A DNA stretch of 54,107 nucleotides, taken from positions 1-54,107 of the forward strand of contig CALEEY010000044.1 in NCBI GenBank assembly GCA_937877085.1, given 5' to 3'. Each line of letters starts with the position of its first letter. Positions within the stretch are counted from its first letter, which is position 1. Shown in pieces: positions 1-9,174 of the stretch. The notes under the pieces are model-generated. The model saw only the letters and a program-made list of their open reading frames with translations. It was not told the origin of the DNA and made no database searches. A program made the position numbers and the translations under genes. This DNA comes from an uncultured Bacteroidota bacterium (GTDB taxonomy: Bacteria; Bacteroidota; Rhodothermia; Rhodothermales; UBA10348).

Positions 1-249
1 CCCTCGCGGGGTTCTGGATGAACCGATCTAGCAAAAACCTTGTTCGGAACTACAGAAAGCCCGAATCCTGCCAAAGCTAACGTTAGAAAACTACGGCGGG
101 AATGTGGTTGAGCCATGGCAATTACTCTTGAGTTGCAATCGGATACGGAAAGTACATCACAGAAGACGAAAAGTTGAATTGTTGGTTTCTTTTTGCCTTT
201 GCAATCTTACCTTCACCGGATCATCACAAAATTCGTCGGGAGTCATCAA

Positions 250-1809
250 ATGGAAAATGTTCAAAAAGAGGCTGGTCAAGATCGCAGTTGGGTCAATCGA
301 TGGTTGAATGGAATCGAGTCAGTGGGAAATAAGCTGCCCGATCCCTCCATGTTATTCTTGATTTCAATGGTCGTGGTATGGGTGCTTTCGCTCATTATGT
401 CTGGAATGAGCTTTTCCGATATCGATCCACGCTCGGGCAGTCCGATTCAAATAGTCAACCTGCTTAGTGGGACGGCCCTCACCACTTTTTTGTCCCAAAT
501 GGTGACCATCTTTACCAGCTTTGCCCCGCTTGGGGTGGTTCTCGTGGCCATGCTGGGGGTTGGGGTTGCTGACGAAGCCGGATATTTCAATACGAGCATC
601 AAGATTATGCTTGGTTGGACGCCCAAAGCCCTGATGACTCCGATGGTCGTTTTGGTGGGTCTTTTAAGCCACAGCGCGATTGACGCCGGGTACGTCCTGG
701 TAATTCCTCTGGGGGGCATCATTTTCTATGCCGTTGGGAGACATCCCGTTGCGGGGATTGCGGCAGCCTTTGCCGGGGTATCCGGCGGATTTAGCGCCAA
801 TCCTCTCCCCGGTGCTTTGGATCCTCTGTTGCAAGGCTTCACCCAACCAGCCGCTCAAATCCTTGATGCGGCGGTACAGGTTAATCCGCTCGGCAATTAC
901 TTTTTCACATCGATCTCTAGTATCCTCATCATTGCGCTCGGTTGGTTCATTACGGACAAAATTGTCGAGCCTCGCTTAAACCGCACCTCGCCCATAGATG
1001 CAGATTCGGAGAAAGGGCCAGATATGGATAAGGTATCTATCAAAGAGCGTAAAGCGTTCTGGTGGGCGACCCTAGTTATGGTGGCGGGACTCGTGATTTT
1101 GGCGATGACCATGCTTCCCGTTAATTCGCCTTTTAGGGATGAGAACGGCTCCTTAAACTCGTTCTCGGCCCCCATCATGCACTCGATTGTGCCGTTAATT
1201 TTCCTCCTGTTTTTGATTCCCGGAGTGGTTTACGGCTTTGTGGTCGGTAAGTATACTACATCGAAGGATATGGTTGATGCCATGACCAAATCGATGAGCG
1301 GCATGTCCTACTACATCGTGATGGCCTTTTTCTGTTCTTTGTTTGTGTACGCATTCGGGCAGTCAAACATTGGGGCGTTACTGGCGCTTAAAGGAGCTTC
1401 TTTGCTCAAGGCGCTCGCATTTCCGGGAGGCGTCACCATTGTAGGAATCATCTTTCTGACAGCGTTTGTGAACCTATTTGTGGGTTCTGCTTCGGCGAAA
1501 TGGGCTTTACTGGCTCCTATCTTCGTTCCGATGCTCATGCAAGTGGGGATTTCGCCGGAGTTGACGCAAGCCGCCTACCGCGTTGGAGACTCCTCCTCCA
1601 ATATTATCACTCCGTTGATGCCTTATTTCCCCCTTGTGGTCGTGTATTGCCAGCGATATGTCCGCAAAACAGGGATTGGTACGCTTACGTCTTTTATGCT
1701 ACCCTATAGCGTCACGTTCATTGTGGTCTGGTCGCTGTTTTTGCTGCTTTACTGGGCGATCGGGATTCCGCTCGGACTGGGCGCTTCCTACGTCTATCCA
1801 CCGATGTAA
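250..1809 (+). CDS. AbgT family transporter (p-aminobenzoyl-glutamate-type transporter)
   Basis: Polytopic membrane protein; AbgT-like NKLPDPSMLFLI, SHSAIDAGYVLVIPLGGIIFYAVGRHP, AGVSGGFSANP and VGDSSSNIITPLMPYFPL. Start chosen at internal ATG 250 (MENVQKEAG) rather than 193. Confidence 0.93.
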   Translation: MENVQKEAGQDRSWVNRWLNGIESVGNKLPDPSMLFLISMVVVWVLSLIMSGMSFSDIDPRSGSPIQIVNLLSGTALTTFLSQMVTIFTSFAPLGVVLVAMLGVGVADEAGYFNTSIKIMLGWTPKALMTPMVVLVGLLSHSAIDAGYVLVIPLGGIIFYAVGRHPVAGIAAAFAGVSGGFSANPLPGALDPLLQGFTQPAAQILDAAVQVNPLGNYFFTSISSILIIALGWFITDKIVEPRLNRTSPIDADSEKGPDMDKVSIKERKAFWWATLVMVAGLVILAMTMLPVNSPFRDENGSLNSFSAPIMHSIVPLIFLLFLIPGVVYGFVVGKYTTSKDMVDAMTKSMSGMSYYIVMAFFCSLFVYAFGQSNIGALLALKGASLLKALAFPGGVTIVGIIFLTAFVNLFVGSASAKWALLAPIFVPMLMQVGISPELTQAAYRVGDSSSNIITPLMPYFPLVVVYCQRYVRKTGIGTLTSFMLPYSVTFIVVWSLFLLLYWAIGIPLGLGASYVYPPM

Positions 1810-1851
1810 GAATCCGTACGCACGTAGTAGAATGGAAAAAGGCGCTCTGAG

Positions 1852-2406
1852 TTGAATCCTGACAATAAAACCGTGGCAGAAATCCATATCCGGCGCGCCC
1901 TCGTAGAGGACGCGCCGGATATCCATAACCTTATTGATGCCTCCATTCGGGGCTTAGGCGGTCGATACTACGATTCGCAGCAGGTCGAAAGCTCACTAAA
2001 ACACCTGTTTGGCGTCGATTCAACCATGATAGCGGACGGCACCTACGTTGTCGCGACGGTCAAGGGCAAGGTGGTCGGCTCCGGCGGATGGAGTAACAGA
2101 CGGACGCCGTTCGGTGGCGATCAGGCCACAAGCGTCAGAAACGCCGCATTACGAGATCCGGCAAAAGACCCCGCCATTATCCGTGCGATGTATGTCCATC
2201 CGGCTTGGGCTCGGATGAAAATCGGGCAGATGATTATCACCACCTGCGAGTACGCCGCGAGAAATGCCGGCTTTACTGAAATGGAATTGGTTGCGACCCT
2301 AAGCGGCGTCGATTTCTACCGTAAACAAGGCTATTCTTGGCAAGAAAAGGTAGACATTGAGTTGCCTGACGGAACGGTCATACCGTGTTATCGGATGACG
2401 AAATAG
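1852..2406 (+). CDS. GNAT family N-acetyltransferase
   Basis: IRRALVEDAPDIHNLI start, VVGSGGW, MYVHPAWARMKIGQMIITTCE acetyl-CoA loop, VDFYRKQGY. Only non-ATG starts are available (TTG 1852 or GTG 1873). Confidence 0.85.
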   Translation: MNPDNKTVAEIHIRRALVEDAPDIHNLIDASIRGLGGRYYDSQQVESSLKHLFGVDSTMIADGTYVVATVKGKVVGSGGWSNRRTPFGGDQATSVRNAALRDPAKDPAIIRAMYVHPAWARMKIGQMIITTCEYAARNAGFTEMELVATLSGVDFYRKQGYSWQEKVDIELPDGTVIPCYRMTK

Positions 2407-2470
2407 TGGCCACCCAACGGTCGCGGAATAACGCAGTGGCCGGTCAACTGAAACCTAGCGAAGTGCCGTC

Positions 2471-3754
2471 TTAGTTCACCGTGCTTGGGTCGATTCGGGT
2501 AGGCGTTTTTTCACCCGAAATAATGGTCGCGGCGCCAGCGGCAATGGCTTTGATGGCATTGGTCATGTGCTCCAAATCTAGCGTCGAGACTTCATCACTT
2601 GCCTGATGATAGTCGGTGTCCACGTCGATAGGAGTCGTGCTGATGGAATGTGCGGGAACGCCCAGTCTCGCAAGGGTTGCATTATCCGAGCGGTAGAATA
2701 AGTTTTGGTCTGGATACGGATCTGCATAAAAGTTAAATACGGTTCCTTCGACAGCTTCTTGAAGAATGGTTCCAAAATCAGAACGGTCAAAACCAGTAAT
2801 CCAAGCTGTATTGGGTCCTTCAACTGCTGGCTTTCCGATCATTTCAATATTGAACATGGCTACGATTTGGTCAGGATTAACCAATTCAGAGAAATGTCTC
2901 GATCCATAACCACCCGATTCTTCCGCCGTGAATGCAACGAAATAAATGGTTCGTTCTGGTTGGCCCATGGACTTGAAGTACCGAGCCAATTCTATTACGG
3001 CCGTCGTGCCAGAAGCATCGTCGTTGGCGCCATTGAAAATGGAGTCAGGTTCGGCCCCACCACGAACGCCTAGGTGGTCATAATGACCTGAAAAAACAAC
3101 GATTTCGTCGGTCCTTTTACCCTCGATCATCCCAGCCACATTGGCAATCATGGCCTCTGTCGTAGATGCTTTGGCTGCGACCGAGAAGGTTTTTACCGTT
3201 TTGACCGCAGATAACACCATAACCATGTTAGAACCACCGCCTACCGTCATGGAACGCGAAGGACGGCGTAAAAACCCTGCGATTTGGTCGAAGGCTTCTT
3301 TTTGATCTGGATGAACAACCAGTAATGTGTTGGGCACGCTTCTATTAGACCTCCAGGTAGCCATCAAATTGTCTCCGGCTCCTACATATGTCGGGACTAC
3401 CTCCCCTCCTTCCATCCAGTTCAATGAATCCGAAGAAACGCTGGCAGCAACCAAATCAGAAGCGATTTCTTCGCCGTTAATCGATGCTGAAATGGATGCC
3501 GTAGAGACCGTATACAGCGGAAAATCTTGGATGAAGTCTGTATCGCCATTTAGTTTGGACAATCCGATCGCTTCAAATTCGGAACCGATAAAGTTGGCAG
3601 CGTCCATCGCTTCGGGAGCAAAAGCCTGTCTACCTCGCATATCATCGGAAGCCAAGGTCGAAATGACGCGCGTAACATCGGCGATATTCGGCTCTTTAGG
3701 GCCGCACGCAGAAAGTAAAAGGGCTCCAAAAAGCAGGACAGCGAAGTTTTTCAT
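2471..3754 (-). CDS. M28 family metallopeptidase, lipoprotein
   Basis: Lipobox LLLSACG; DDMRGRQ; FSGHYDHLG; NGANDDASGTTAVIELAR; FTAEESGGYGS; DYHQASDE. Confidence 0.93.
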   Translation of the reverse strand: MKNFAVLLFGALLLSACGPKEPNIADVTRVISTLASDDMRGRQAFAPEAMDAANFIGSEFEAIGLSKLNGDTDFIQDFPLYTVSTASISASINGEEIASDLVAASVSSDSLNWMEGGEVVPTYVGAGDNLMATWRSNRSVPNTLLVVHPDQKEAFDQIAGFLRRPSRSMTVGGGSNMVMVLSAVKTVKTFSVAAKASTTEAMIANVAGMIEGKRTDEIVVFSGHYDHLGVRGGAEPDSIFNGANDDASGTTAVIELARYFKSMGQPERTIYFVAFTAEESGGYGSRHFSELVNPDQIVAMFNIEMIGKPAVEGPNTAWITGFDRSDFGTILQEAVEGTVFNFYADPYPDQNLFYRSDNATLARLGVPAHSISTTPIDVDTDYHQASDEVSTLDLEHMTNAIKAIAAGAATIISGEKTPTRIDPSTVN

Positions 3755-3903
3755 GGTAGTCAGCAATGGTTCATCGAAATCAAATCAAAGCATCCATTCA
3801 AAGCGAAAGATGCCGATTAGATCAAAATTAGCGCATGGCCACCTGTAGCACCATCAATACTTGATGGATAAAAAGAGCTCAATAATCAACTGTTGATGGA
3901 GGG

Positions 3904-6717
3904 CTAGCTATCCTTTGCTGCTTTTTCCCTGGCTTCCTTGGCCTTCTTTTTCTCCAGATCCGTTTCTAAAAATGGAATACCGTCCGAAATCCATTTGGCT
4001 GGCTCGCTGTCCCGAAGGAAATGATTAAACCAATCGTGTGTGCGATTGGCATAGTCGAGCTGGTTTTGCCTAAGCCTAAGCCCATGATTTTCGCCGTCAT
4101 ACACCAGAAGTATGAACTCTTTCTCTAAGCGCCGCATGGTGTTATACATTTCAACACCCTGATTGAAATCGACGGCGCCGTCCTCATCACCAAATGCGAC
4201 CAGCAACGGAGTATTGATTTTTGAGGCGTTAAACACCGGGGAGTTTTGAATGAACTTCTCCATATCCTCCCAATACGGTTTGGGAAATCGTCCCTGACTA
4301 ACTTCAAAAATGGATGCGTCGGTGCCTCCTGAATTCCAATAAATGGAATTATACATGCTGATCATGTTGGTCAGCGGAGCTCCAGCGACAGCTGCCGAAA
4401 AAATATCGGTCTGTGTAACCACGAAAGCCGTCTGATAGGCTCCCCACGAATGCCCTGTTAACCCCACGCGGTCGGCGTCTACCATCCCCGAATCGATCAC
4501 CTTTTGGACCGCGGGCACCAACGCTTCTACCGCCGACATCCCAGGATCGCTCAACCGATACACGATATCTGGTTCGTAAACGAAATACCCTTCCGATGAA
4601 AATCGGCGCTGGTTGTAGGCGCTCGATCGGCTAGGCGTGGTGTACGAGTGCAAACTCTGAGACCGTAATTCGTAGATGTATACAATCATTGGATACTTTT
4701 TGCCCGCTTCGTAATTGGCCGGATACAACAAACGCCCCTGAAGGGCAACGCCATTGGCGTTGGCAAAGTCGACCAATTCAGACCTACCCCAATAGTAGTC
4801 CGTTTGCTGCTTGTTCGTGTCGGTTAGCTGAACAGGATTGCTAAACGATTCGTCAACCGCAAAGATATTGGGAGACTCATCCGCTTTCTGGGTCATAAAC
4901 GTAAATACAGGCGCATCATCAGCCTTTCGAAGACTAGAAATCATCCTTGGCTCGTACACCAGTTTTTCCAAAGTAGCCAGGTCTTCACTGCGCCGTGGGT
5001 TTTTGCGCAGGATGTAATATCCCGAGTCTTTGGTTACCTCTCCATAGGCGCTGAAGAAAATAGCGTCATTGGGACCAATGGTCTCCTTTTCAAAATCCAA
5101 CCTGACTTGGCGGAATTGAATTTGGTCTTTCGCACCGTTCGTTAGGCGCTTCGTGCCACTCCCGTCTGCCTTCACCAGATAGGCATCAAATTGATCATAC
5201 AGAATGACGGATCCATCTTTGTCCGTCCACTGAGCACTTCCAAAAGCGCGATCTTCTTCCCGTCCATAGATAGAAGTAAAATCGTTGAACTGGGTATCGA
5301 TGTCCTCGGTTAAATTTCGATGCTCCCCACTTGCCACAGAGTAGGACCACCAATCATTCCCCCGGAAATACAACACGAAATATCCATCTGGCGACGTGCT
5401 AACAAATTCAATGCGCTCCAGAATTCGCTTCCGTTCTCCGGTCTGGGTATCTATTACGTACACATCCTGCCAGGTCTCTCTAAATGCGGGTTCATAGGGC
5501 GTGGTATCGTAACCCACAGCGTGTTTCTGATCTCCGGTAAGGGTAACGCTTCGAATATTGTCGTCAGCTAACTTTGCAAAGCTGTTTTTTGCAAGGGTCC
5601 ACGACGACTGATAGGTATAATTCCGGTCCGAAGAGGCCCTAACTCCTTGACTTGGTTGAACGATTGGGTCTTTCCAGTGCCAAATATCAACCCCAGCAGG
5701 ATCCAAATCTTTGTCGCGATCCGCGTTTGTTTTGCTCTCTGCTTTTGTGGAATCTGATTCGGCCTTCTTTTCTTTTGCGTCCGTTTCATCCTGGATCCGA
5801 GATTTTAGACCAAAAAACAGTTGGGTGCCGTCCTCTGACCACGCAACGGAGCCTTCGGACGCTATGCGAAAATCGATTGGAAACCCGGAAAAAGTGGCCC
5901 CATCAAATATTTTTGAGGTCGACGCGCCATCCAATTTGCTAAATGCATACACCAAATGATCCGGATAATCCTTCCCTTTCCTCGAACCTTCTTTCAAAAA
6001 AGCCAGGTCGAACGAATGATCTCTCCATTCCAATCCGGAATACGTGCGAACATCACTGTCCAATATCTTCGTTGTGGAAGCGTTCAAATCCATTAGTTGG
6101 ACGCCGTTTCCGAGTTTTTCTGATGCATCAATGGCCACCGCAAGCAGAGATCCTTCCGGGCTAAACGCGTATTCCGAAACGTTTCCAACGTTTTGCATCG
6201 TCCCAGTTTTTAGGTTTCGAACCACAAGATCTGAGCCTTCCGTCTTTACTCCTTCCGCCTTGTACTTTCGAATAGCTAAATACCGTCCATCATCCGAAAA
6301 AACAGCAGATTGCACGGCTTTTATAGTGTCGACGTGTGCAGTCTGCAGATTCAGCAATCCTAGAGACAATTTTACTGTTTCTTTCGACTTTTCCTTTTTC
6401 TTGGTCTCATCCTCGGACAATCCAATCGTGAAGGCCAACCAATGGTTGTCGTTTGAAAACCTTGGATTGCTGCCAAACATAAACTTGTGCTCCGAATCTC
6501 CTTTCACCGAGCGCGCCACAAGCCATCCGTCGCCTTCTTCCAAAACAATTTGATAGGCAAACCATTTTCCATCAGGGGAAAGCGTATTGGAACCGATTCG
6601 CTCCCATTGAGCATAATCCTCCAGCGTTAAATCTTTTTTCTGCGCAAACAGAACGACCGGAGTCAGGATGAGAATGAGGGCGAATGCAACCAATTGAGGC
6701 CGAAATAGTCGAGTCAT
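3904..6717 (-). CDS. S9 family peptidase (prolyl oligopeptidase type)
   Basis: Signal peptide, beta-propeller-like N-terminus, GHSWGAYQTAFVVTQT nucleophile elbow, GDEDGAVDFNQGVEMYN and NHGLRLRQNQ catalytic Asp/His regions. Confidence 0.93.
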   Translation of the reverse strand: MTRLFRPQLVAFALILILTPVVLFAQKKDLTLEDYAQWERIGSNTLSPDGKWFAYQIVLEEGDGWLVARSVKGDSEHKFMFGSNPRFSNDNHWLAFTIGLSEDETKKKEKSKETVKLSLGLLNLQTAHVDTIKAVQSAVFSDDGRYLAIRKYKAEGVKTEGSDLVVRNLKTGTMQNVGNVSEYAFSPEGSLLAVAIDASEKLGNGVQLMDLNASTTKILDSDVRTYSGLEWRDHSFDLAFLKEGSRKGKDYPDHLVYAFSKLDGASTSKIFDGATFSGFPIDFRIASEGSVAWSEDGTQLFFGLKSRIQDETDAKEKKAESDSTKAESKTNADRDKDLDPAGVDIWHWKDPIVQPSQGVRASSDRNYTYQSSWTLAKNSFAKLADDNIRSVTLTGDQKHAVGYDTTPYEPAFRETWQDVYVIDTQTGERKRILERIEFVSTSPDGYFVLYFRGNDWWSYSVASGEHRNLTEDIDTQFNDFTSIYGREEDRAFGSAQWTDKDGSVILYDQFDAYLVKADGSGTKRLTNGAKDQIQFRQVRLDFEKETIGPNDAIFFSAYGEVTKDSGYYILRKNPRRSEDLATLEKLVYEPRMISSLRKADDAPVFTFMTQKADESPNIFAVDESFSNPVQLTDTNKQQTDYYWGRSELVDFANANGVALQGRLLYPANYEAGKKYPMIVYIYELRSQSLHSYTTPSRSSAYNQRRFSSEGYFVYEPDIVYRLSDPGMSAVEALVPAVQKVIDSGMVDADRVGLTGHSWGAYQTAFVVTQTDIFSAAVAGAPLTNMISMYNSIYWNSGGTDASIFEVSQGRFPKPYWEDMEKFIQNSPVFNASKINTPLLVAFGDEDGAVDFNQGVEMYNTMRRLEKEFILLVYDGENHGLRLRQNQLDYANRTHDWFNHFLRDSEPAKWISDGIPFLETDLEKKKAKEAREKAAKDS

Positions 6718-6933
6718 GTTCGAAGGACCAAGAATAGGGGTATGCGACAATGAACCGTTGATATAATTATCCGGTAACACAGCCACTGAATCGATGATGC
6801 CTCAAGATTCGACAAGAAAGGATCAAAATGCAAGTGTGACCAACTTGATTGGGTATCAAACAGTTTGTCCAATTCCTCGATTCATCTTCCTATTTTCCTT
6901 TTATCTACAAACGAGTAACTCTTCCCACCCGCT

Positions 6934-7527
6934 ATGCAACTTGAAACCCCGCGCCTCATTATTCGAGATTTCGCTCTAACAGACGCCGCTTTTATACTCC
7001 AATTGGTGAATGAGCCAGCCTTTCATATAAACATTGGAGATAAAGGCGTCCGTACCCTAGACGATGCCCGCGCTTACATTCAAAACGCAGGTCTAGACAG
7101 CTACGAAAAACTGGGTTTTGGGATGTATTTGGTGGTTTTGAAAGACGCGGGGACGCTCGCAGGACGCTCCTCGGAGCCCATTGGAAGCACCTTAAGTCCC
7201 CATACAAACCAGGGGACTCCCATTGGAATGTGCGGGCTTCTCAAGCGGGACTTTCTCCAGCACCCCGATGTAGGGTTCGCATATGCTTCTGCGTATTGGA
7301 ACAAAGGATATGGGACGGAGGCAGCAAAAGCCGTAATGCATTGGGCAACAACAGTTTTGGGCTATTCAACATTGTCCGCCTTTACGACCACAACCAATGG
7401 GGCATCCATTCAACTCTTAAAAAAATCAGGATTTACGTCGTTGGGCGAACAGATTTTCCCTGGGAGAGATGCGAAAAGTCATGTTTTGATCTGGAACGCT
7501 TCTAGCGAACCATACTCAGGGATTTAG
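6934..7527 (+). CDS. GNAT family N-acetyltransferase (RimJ/RimL type)
   Basis: MQLETPRLIIRDFALTDAAFI, DVGFAYASAYWNKGYGTEAAKAVMHWA, SIQLLKKSGFTSLGE. Confidence 0.9.
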   Translation: MQLETPRLIIRDFALTDAAFILQLVNEPAFHINIGDKGVRTLDDARAYIQNAGLDSYEKLGFGMYLVVLKDAGTLAGRSSEPIGSTLSPHTNQGTPIGMCGLLKRDFLQHPDVGFAYASAYWNKGYGTEAAKAVMHWATTVLGYSTLSAFTTTTNGASIQLLKKSGFTSLGEQIFPGRDAKSHVLIWNASSEPYSGI

Positions 7528-9166
7528 TCTGAACGCCTTGGCTCGTTGTGACTCTCAAAAAATACGTCCCACTGGGTAGGGAGCCAGCTTCAAAGGGGAT
7601 TTGATGTCTCCCAGCCTGAAGTTGCCGATTTAAAACAGTCGCGACATTCTTCCCTACCACGTCAAAAAGGGCTATTTGGACAGCCTGTGACCGATCTATC
7701 TCAAAGTCGATCATGGTTCGGTCTTGGAAAGGATTGGGATACGTAGTCAATAGACGGACGGCTTCAGGCTCAGTCCACGGTTCGGTGTTCGTCACAAACG
7801 ACGAATCAAGAATAGAAATGGGGCTAAAAGAGCCAGAAATAAGCGATTCTACTTCTGTCTGCTCAAGACCAAACCAATCCTTCAAAATGGAAGCGTACAG
7901 ACCTCTAAAATCGATACTGTAGTTCATATTTCCCCCAGGTGCGAGCTGGGTAAGACTGGGCTGCGCCCCGATCAATCCTCCGGCTACTCCCCCGCCAAAC
8001 ATAAAAAGGGGCGCGCTAGTGCCATGATCCGTTCCGCCCGACCCGTTTTGATAGATCCGGCGCCCAAATTCAGAAAAAGTCATGACCAGAACTTCTTTAT
8101 CCCATCCGTCAGCTTTTAGGTCGTCCATAAACGCCCCGATCGCGCCGGACAATTCTTGCATTAGACTTTGATGACGGGTCAATTGATTGGAGTGCGTATC
8201 GAATCCACCCAAATTCAGATGATAAATATTCGCCCCTAGTCGTCCCCGTATCAGCTTGGCTGTAATCGCCAAATTACCCGAAAGACCCGTCCTGGACGGG
8301 TACGCTACTAAATTGGAACCTTTGTTGGACGCTGCTTGAATGGAATCCGCAAACTGAAACGAATCGTTGGCCACAGACCGCATAAAGGAAAGCTCACTTC
8401 CGAAGGCGTTGGACGGAGCAAATCCTTCATCAAAAAGAACTCCATCTTGAGCAAATTGCGCCAAAAGGCTGAGATTAGGAAATGCGATTCCCATTCTGGA
8501 AGTCGATCCTTGAAACAGGAGCGGCGCACCGTTTCCGAGTTGTAGAGCCAACGGATAGGTTGGAGCTTGGGTAACAAAATCAGGGTATTCTTGCGTCAGA
8601 TAACGCCCCAGCCATCCCGTGCTCCCAATATGGTCGGACGCATCCCCCGTCAACCAGACATCGGTGGAAGAAAAATGCGACAGTGTCGGGTCTTCGTACC
8701 CGACTCCATTGAGTACTTGCATCACGCCGTCTTTGTACAACCGATCAAAAGAAGTCAAGCTAGGATGGAGTCCAAGATCATTCGAAAGCTTTAAAACGGA
8801 ATTGGGGGAAATAGAAATAGCCGGCCGAATGCGGTAATACTCGGGATCTGAGTAAGGAACGACTGTATTTAATCCATCATTCCCCCCAGAAAGCTGTACC
8901 AAAACCAAAATCCGGTCCGTTCCGGAACGGGACAACGATTGCAGCAATGGAGATGTGGAAAAGGCGCGTACGGTGGACGTTCCAAATCCAAAAGCACTGC
9001 CCGTGGCGGCAAGGCCTAGACCCTCAAGAAATTGACGGCGTGACCATGAAACATGGGCCTGGGCATGTTTTTCGCCATGCTCTATGCACTCGCCCTCTCG
9101 ATGCGCTACGAGCACTTCGTCGCTATTGGGGTTCGATTGATGTGGGCTATGTTCGTGATCGCACAT
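7502..9166 (-). CDS. DUF1501 domain-containing protein with Tat-like signal and T9SS type A sorting domain
   Basis: SRRQFLEGLGLAATG Tat-like motif, VLVQLSGGNDGLNTVVPYSD, FSEFGRRIYQNGSGGTDHGTSAPLFMFGGGV, C-terminal TYPNPFQDRTMIDFEI...SGTYFLRVTTSQGVQTKSLSMVR. Confidence 0.93.
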   Translation of the reverse strand: MCDHEHSPHQSNPNSDEVLVAHREGECIEHGEKHAQAHVSWSRRQFLEGLGLAATGSAFGFGTSTVRAFSTSPLLQSLSRSGTDRILVLVQLSGGNDGLNTVVPYSDPEYYRIRPAISISPNSVLKLSNDLGLHPSLTSFDRLYKDGVMQVLNGVGYEDPTLSHFSSTDVWLTGDASDHIGSTGWLGRYLTQEYPDFVTQAPTYPLALQLGNGAPLLFQGSTSRMGIAFPNLSLLAQFAQDGVLFDEGFAPSNAFGSELSFMRSVANDSFQFADSIQAASNKGSNLVAYPSRTGLSGNLAITAKLIRGRLGANIYHLNLGGFDTHSNQLTRHQSLMQELSGAIGAFMDDLKADGWDKEVLVMTFSEFGRRIYQNGSGGTDHGTSAPLFMFGGGVAGGLIGAQPSLTQLAPGGNMNYSIDFRGLYASILKDWFGLEQTEVESLISGSFSPISILDSSFVTNTEPWTEPEAVRLLTTYPNPFQDRTMIDFEIDRSQAVQIALFDVVGKNVATVLNRQLQAGRHQIPFEAGSLPSGTYFLRVTTSQGVQTKSLSMVR

Positions 9167-9174
9167 AATGATTC

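Noticed and set aside
104-307. Short plus ORF upstream of the AbgT gene
   Set aside because: Overlaps the AbgT start in another frame; no signal or domain.
3851-3867. 7-bp hairpin CCATCAA-tac-TTGATGG between two minus-strand peptidase genes
   Set aside because: Weak AT-containing stem without U-run; not convincing as terminator or operator.
8917-8930. 14-bp palindrome CCGTTCCGGAACGG in the DUF1501 gene
   Set aside because: Short, coding, and within chance expectation at this window size.
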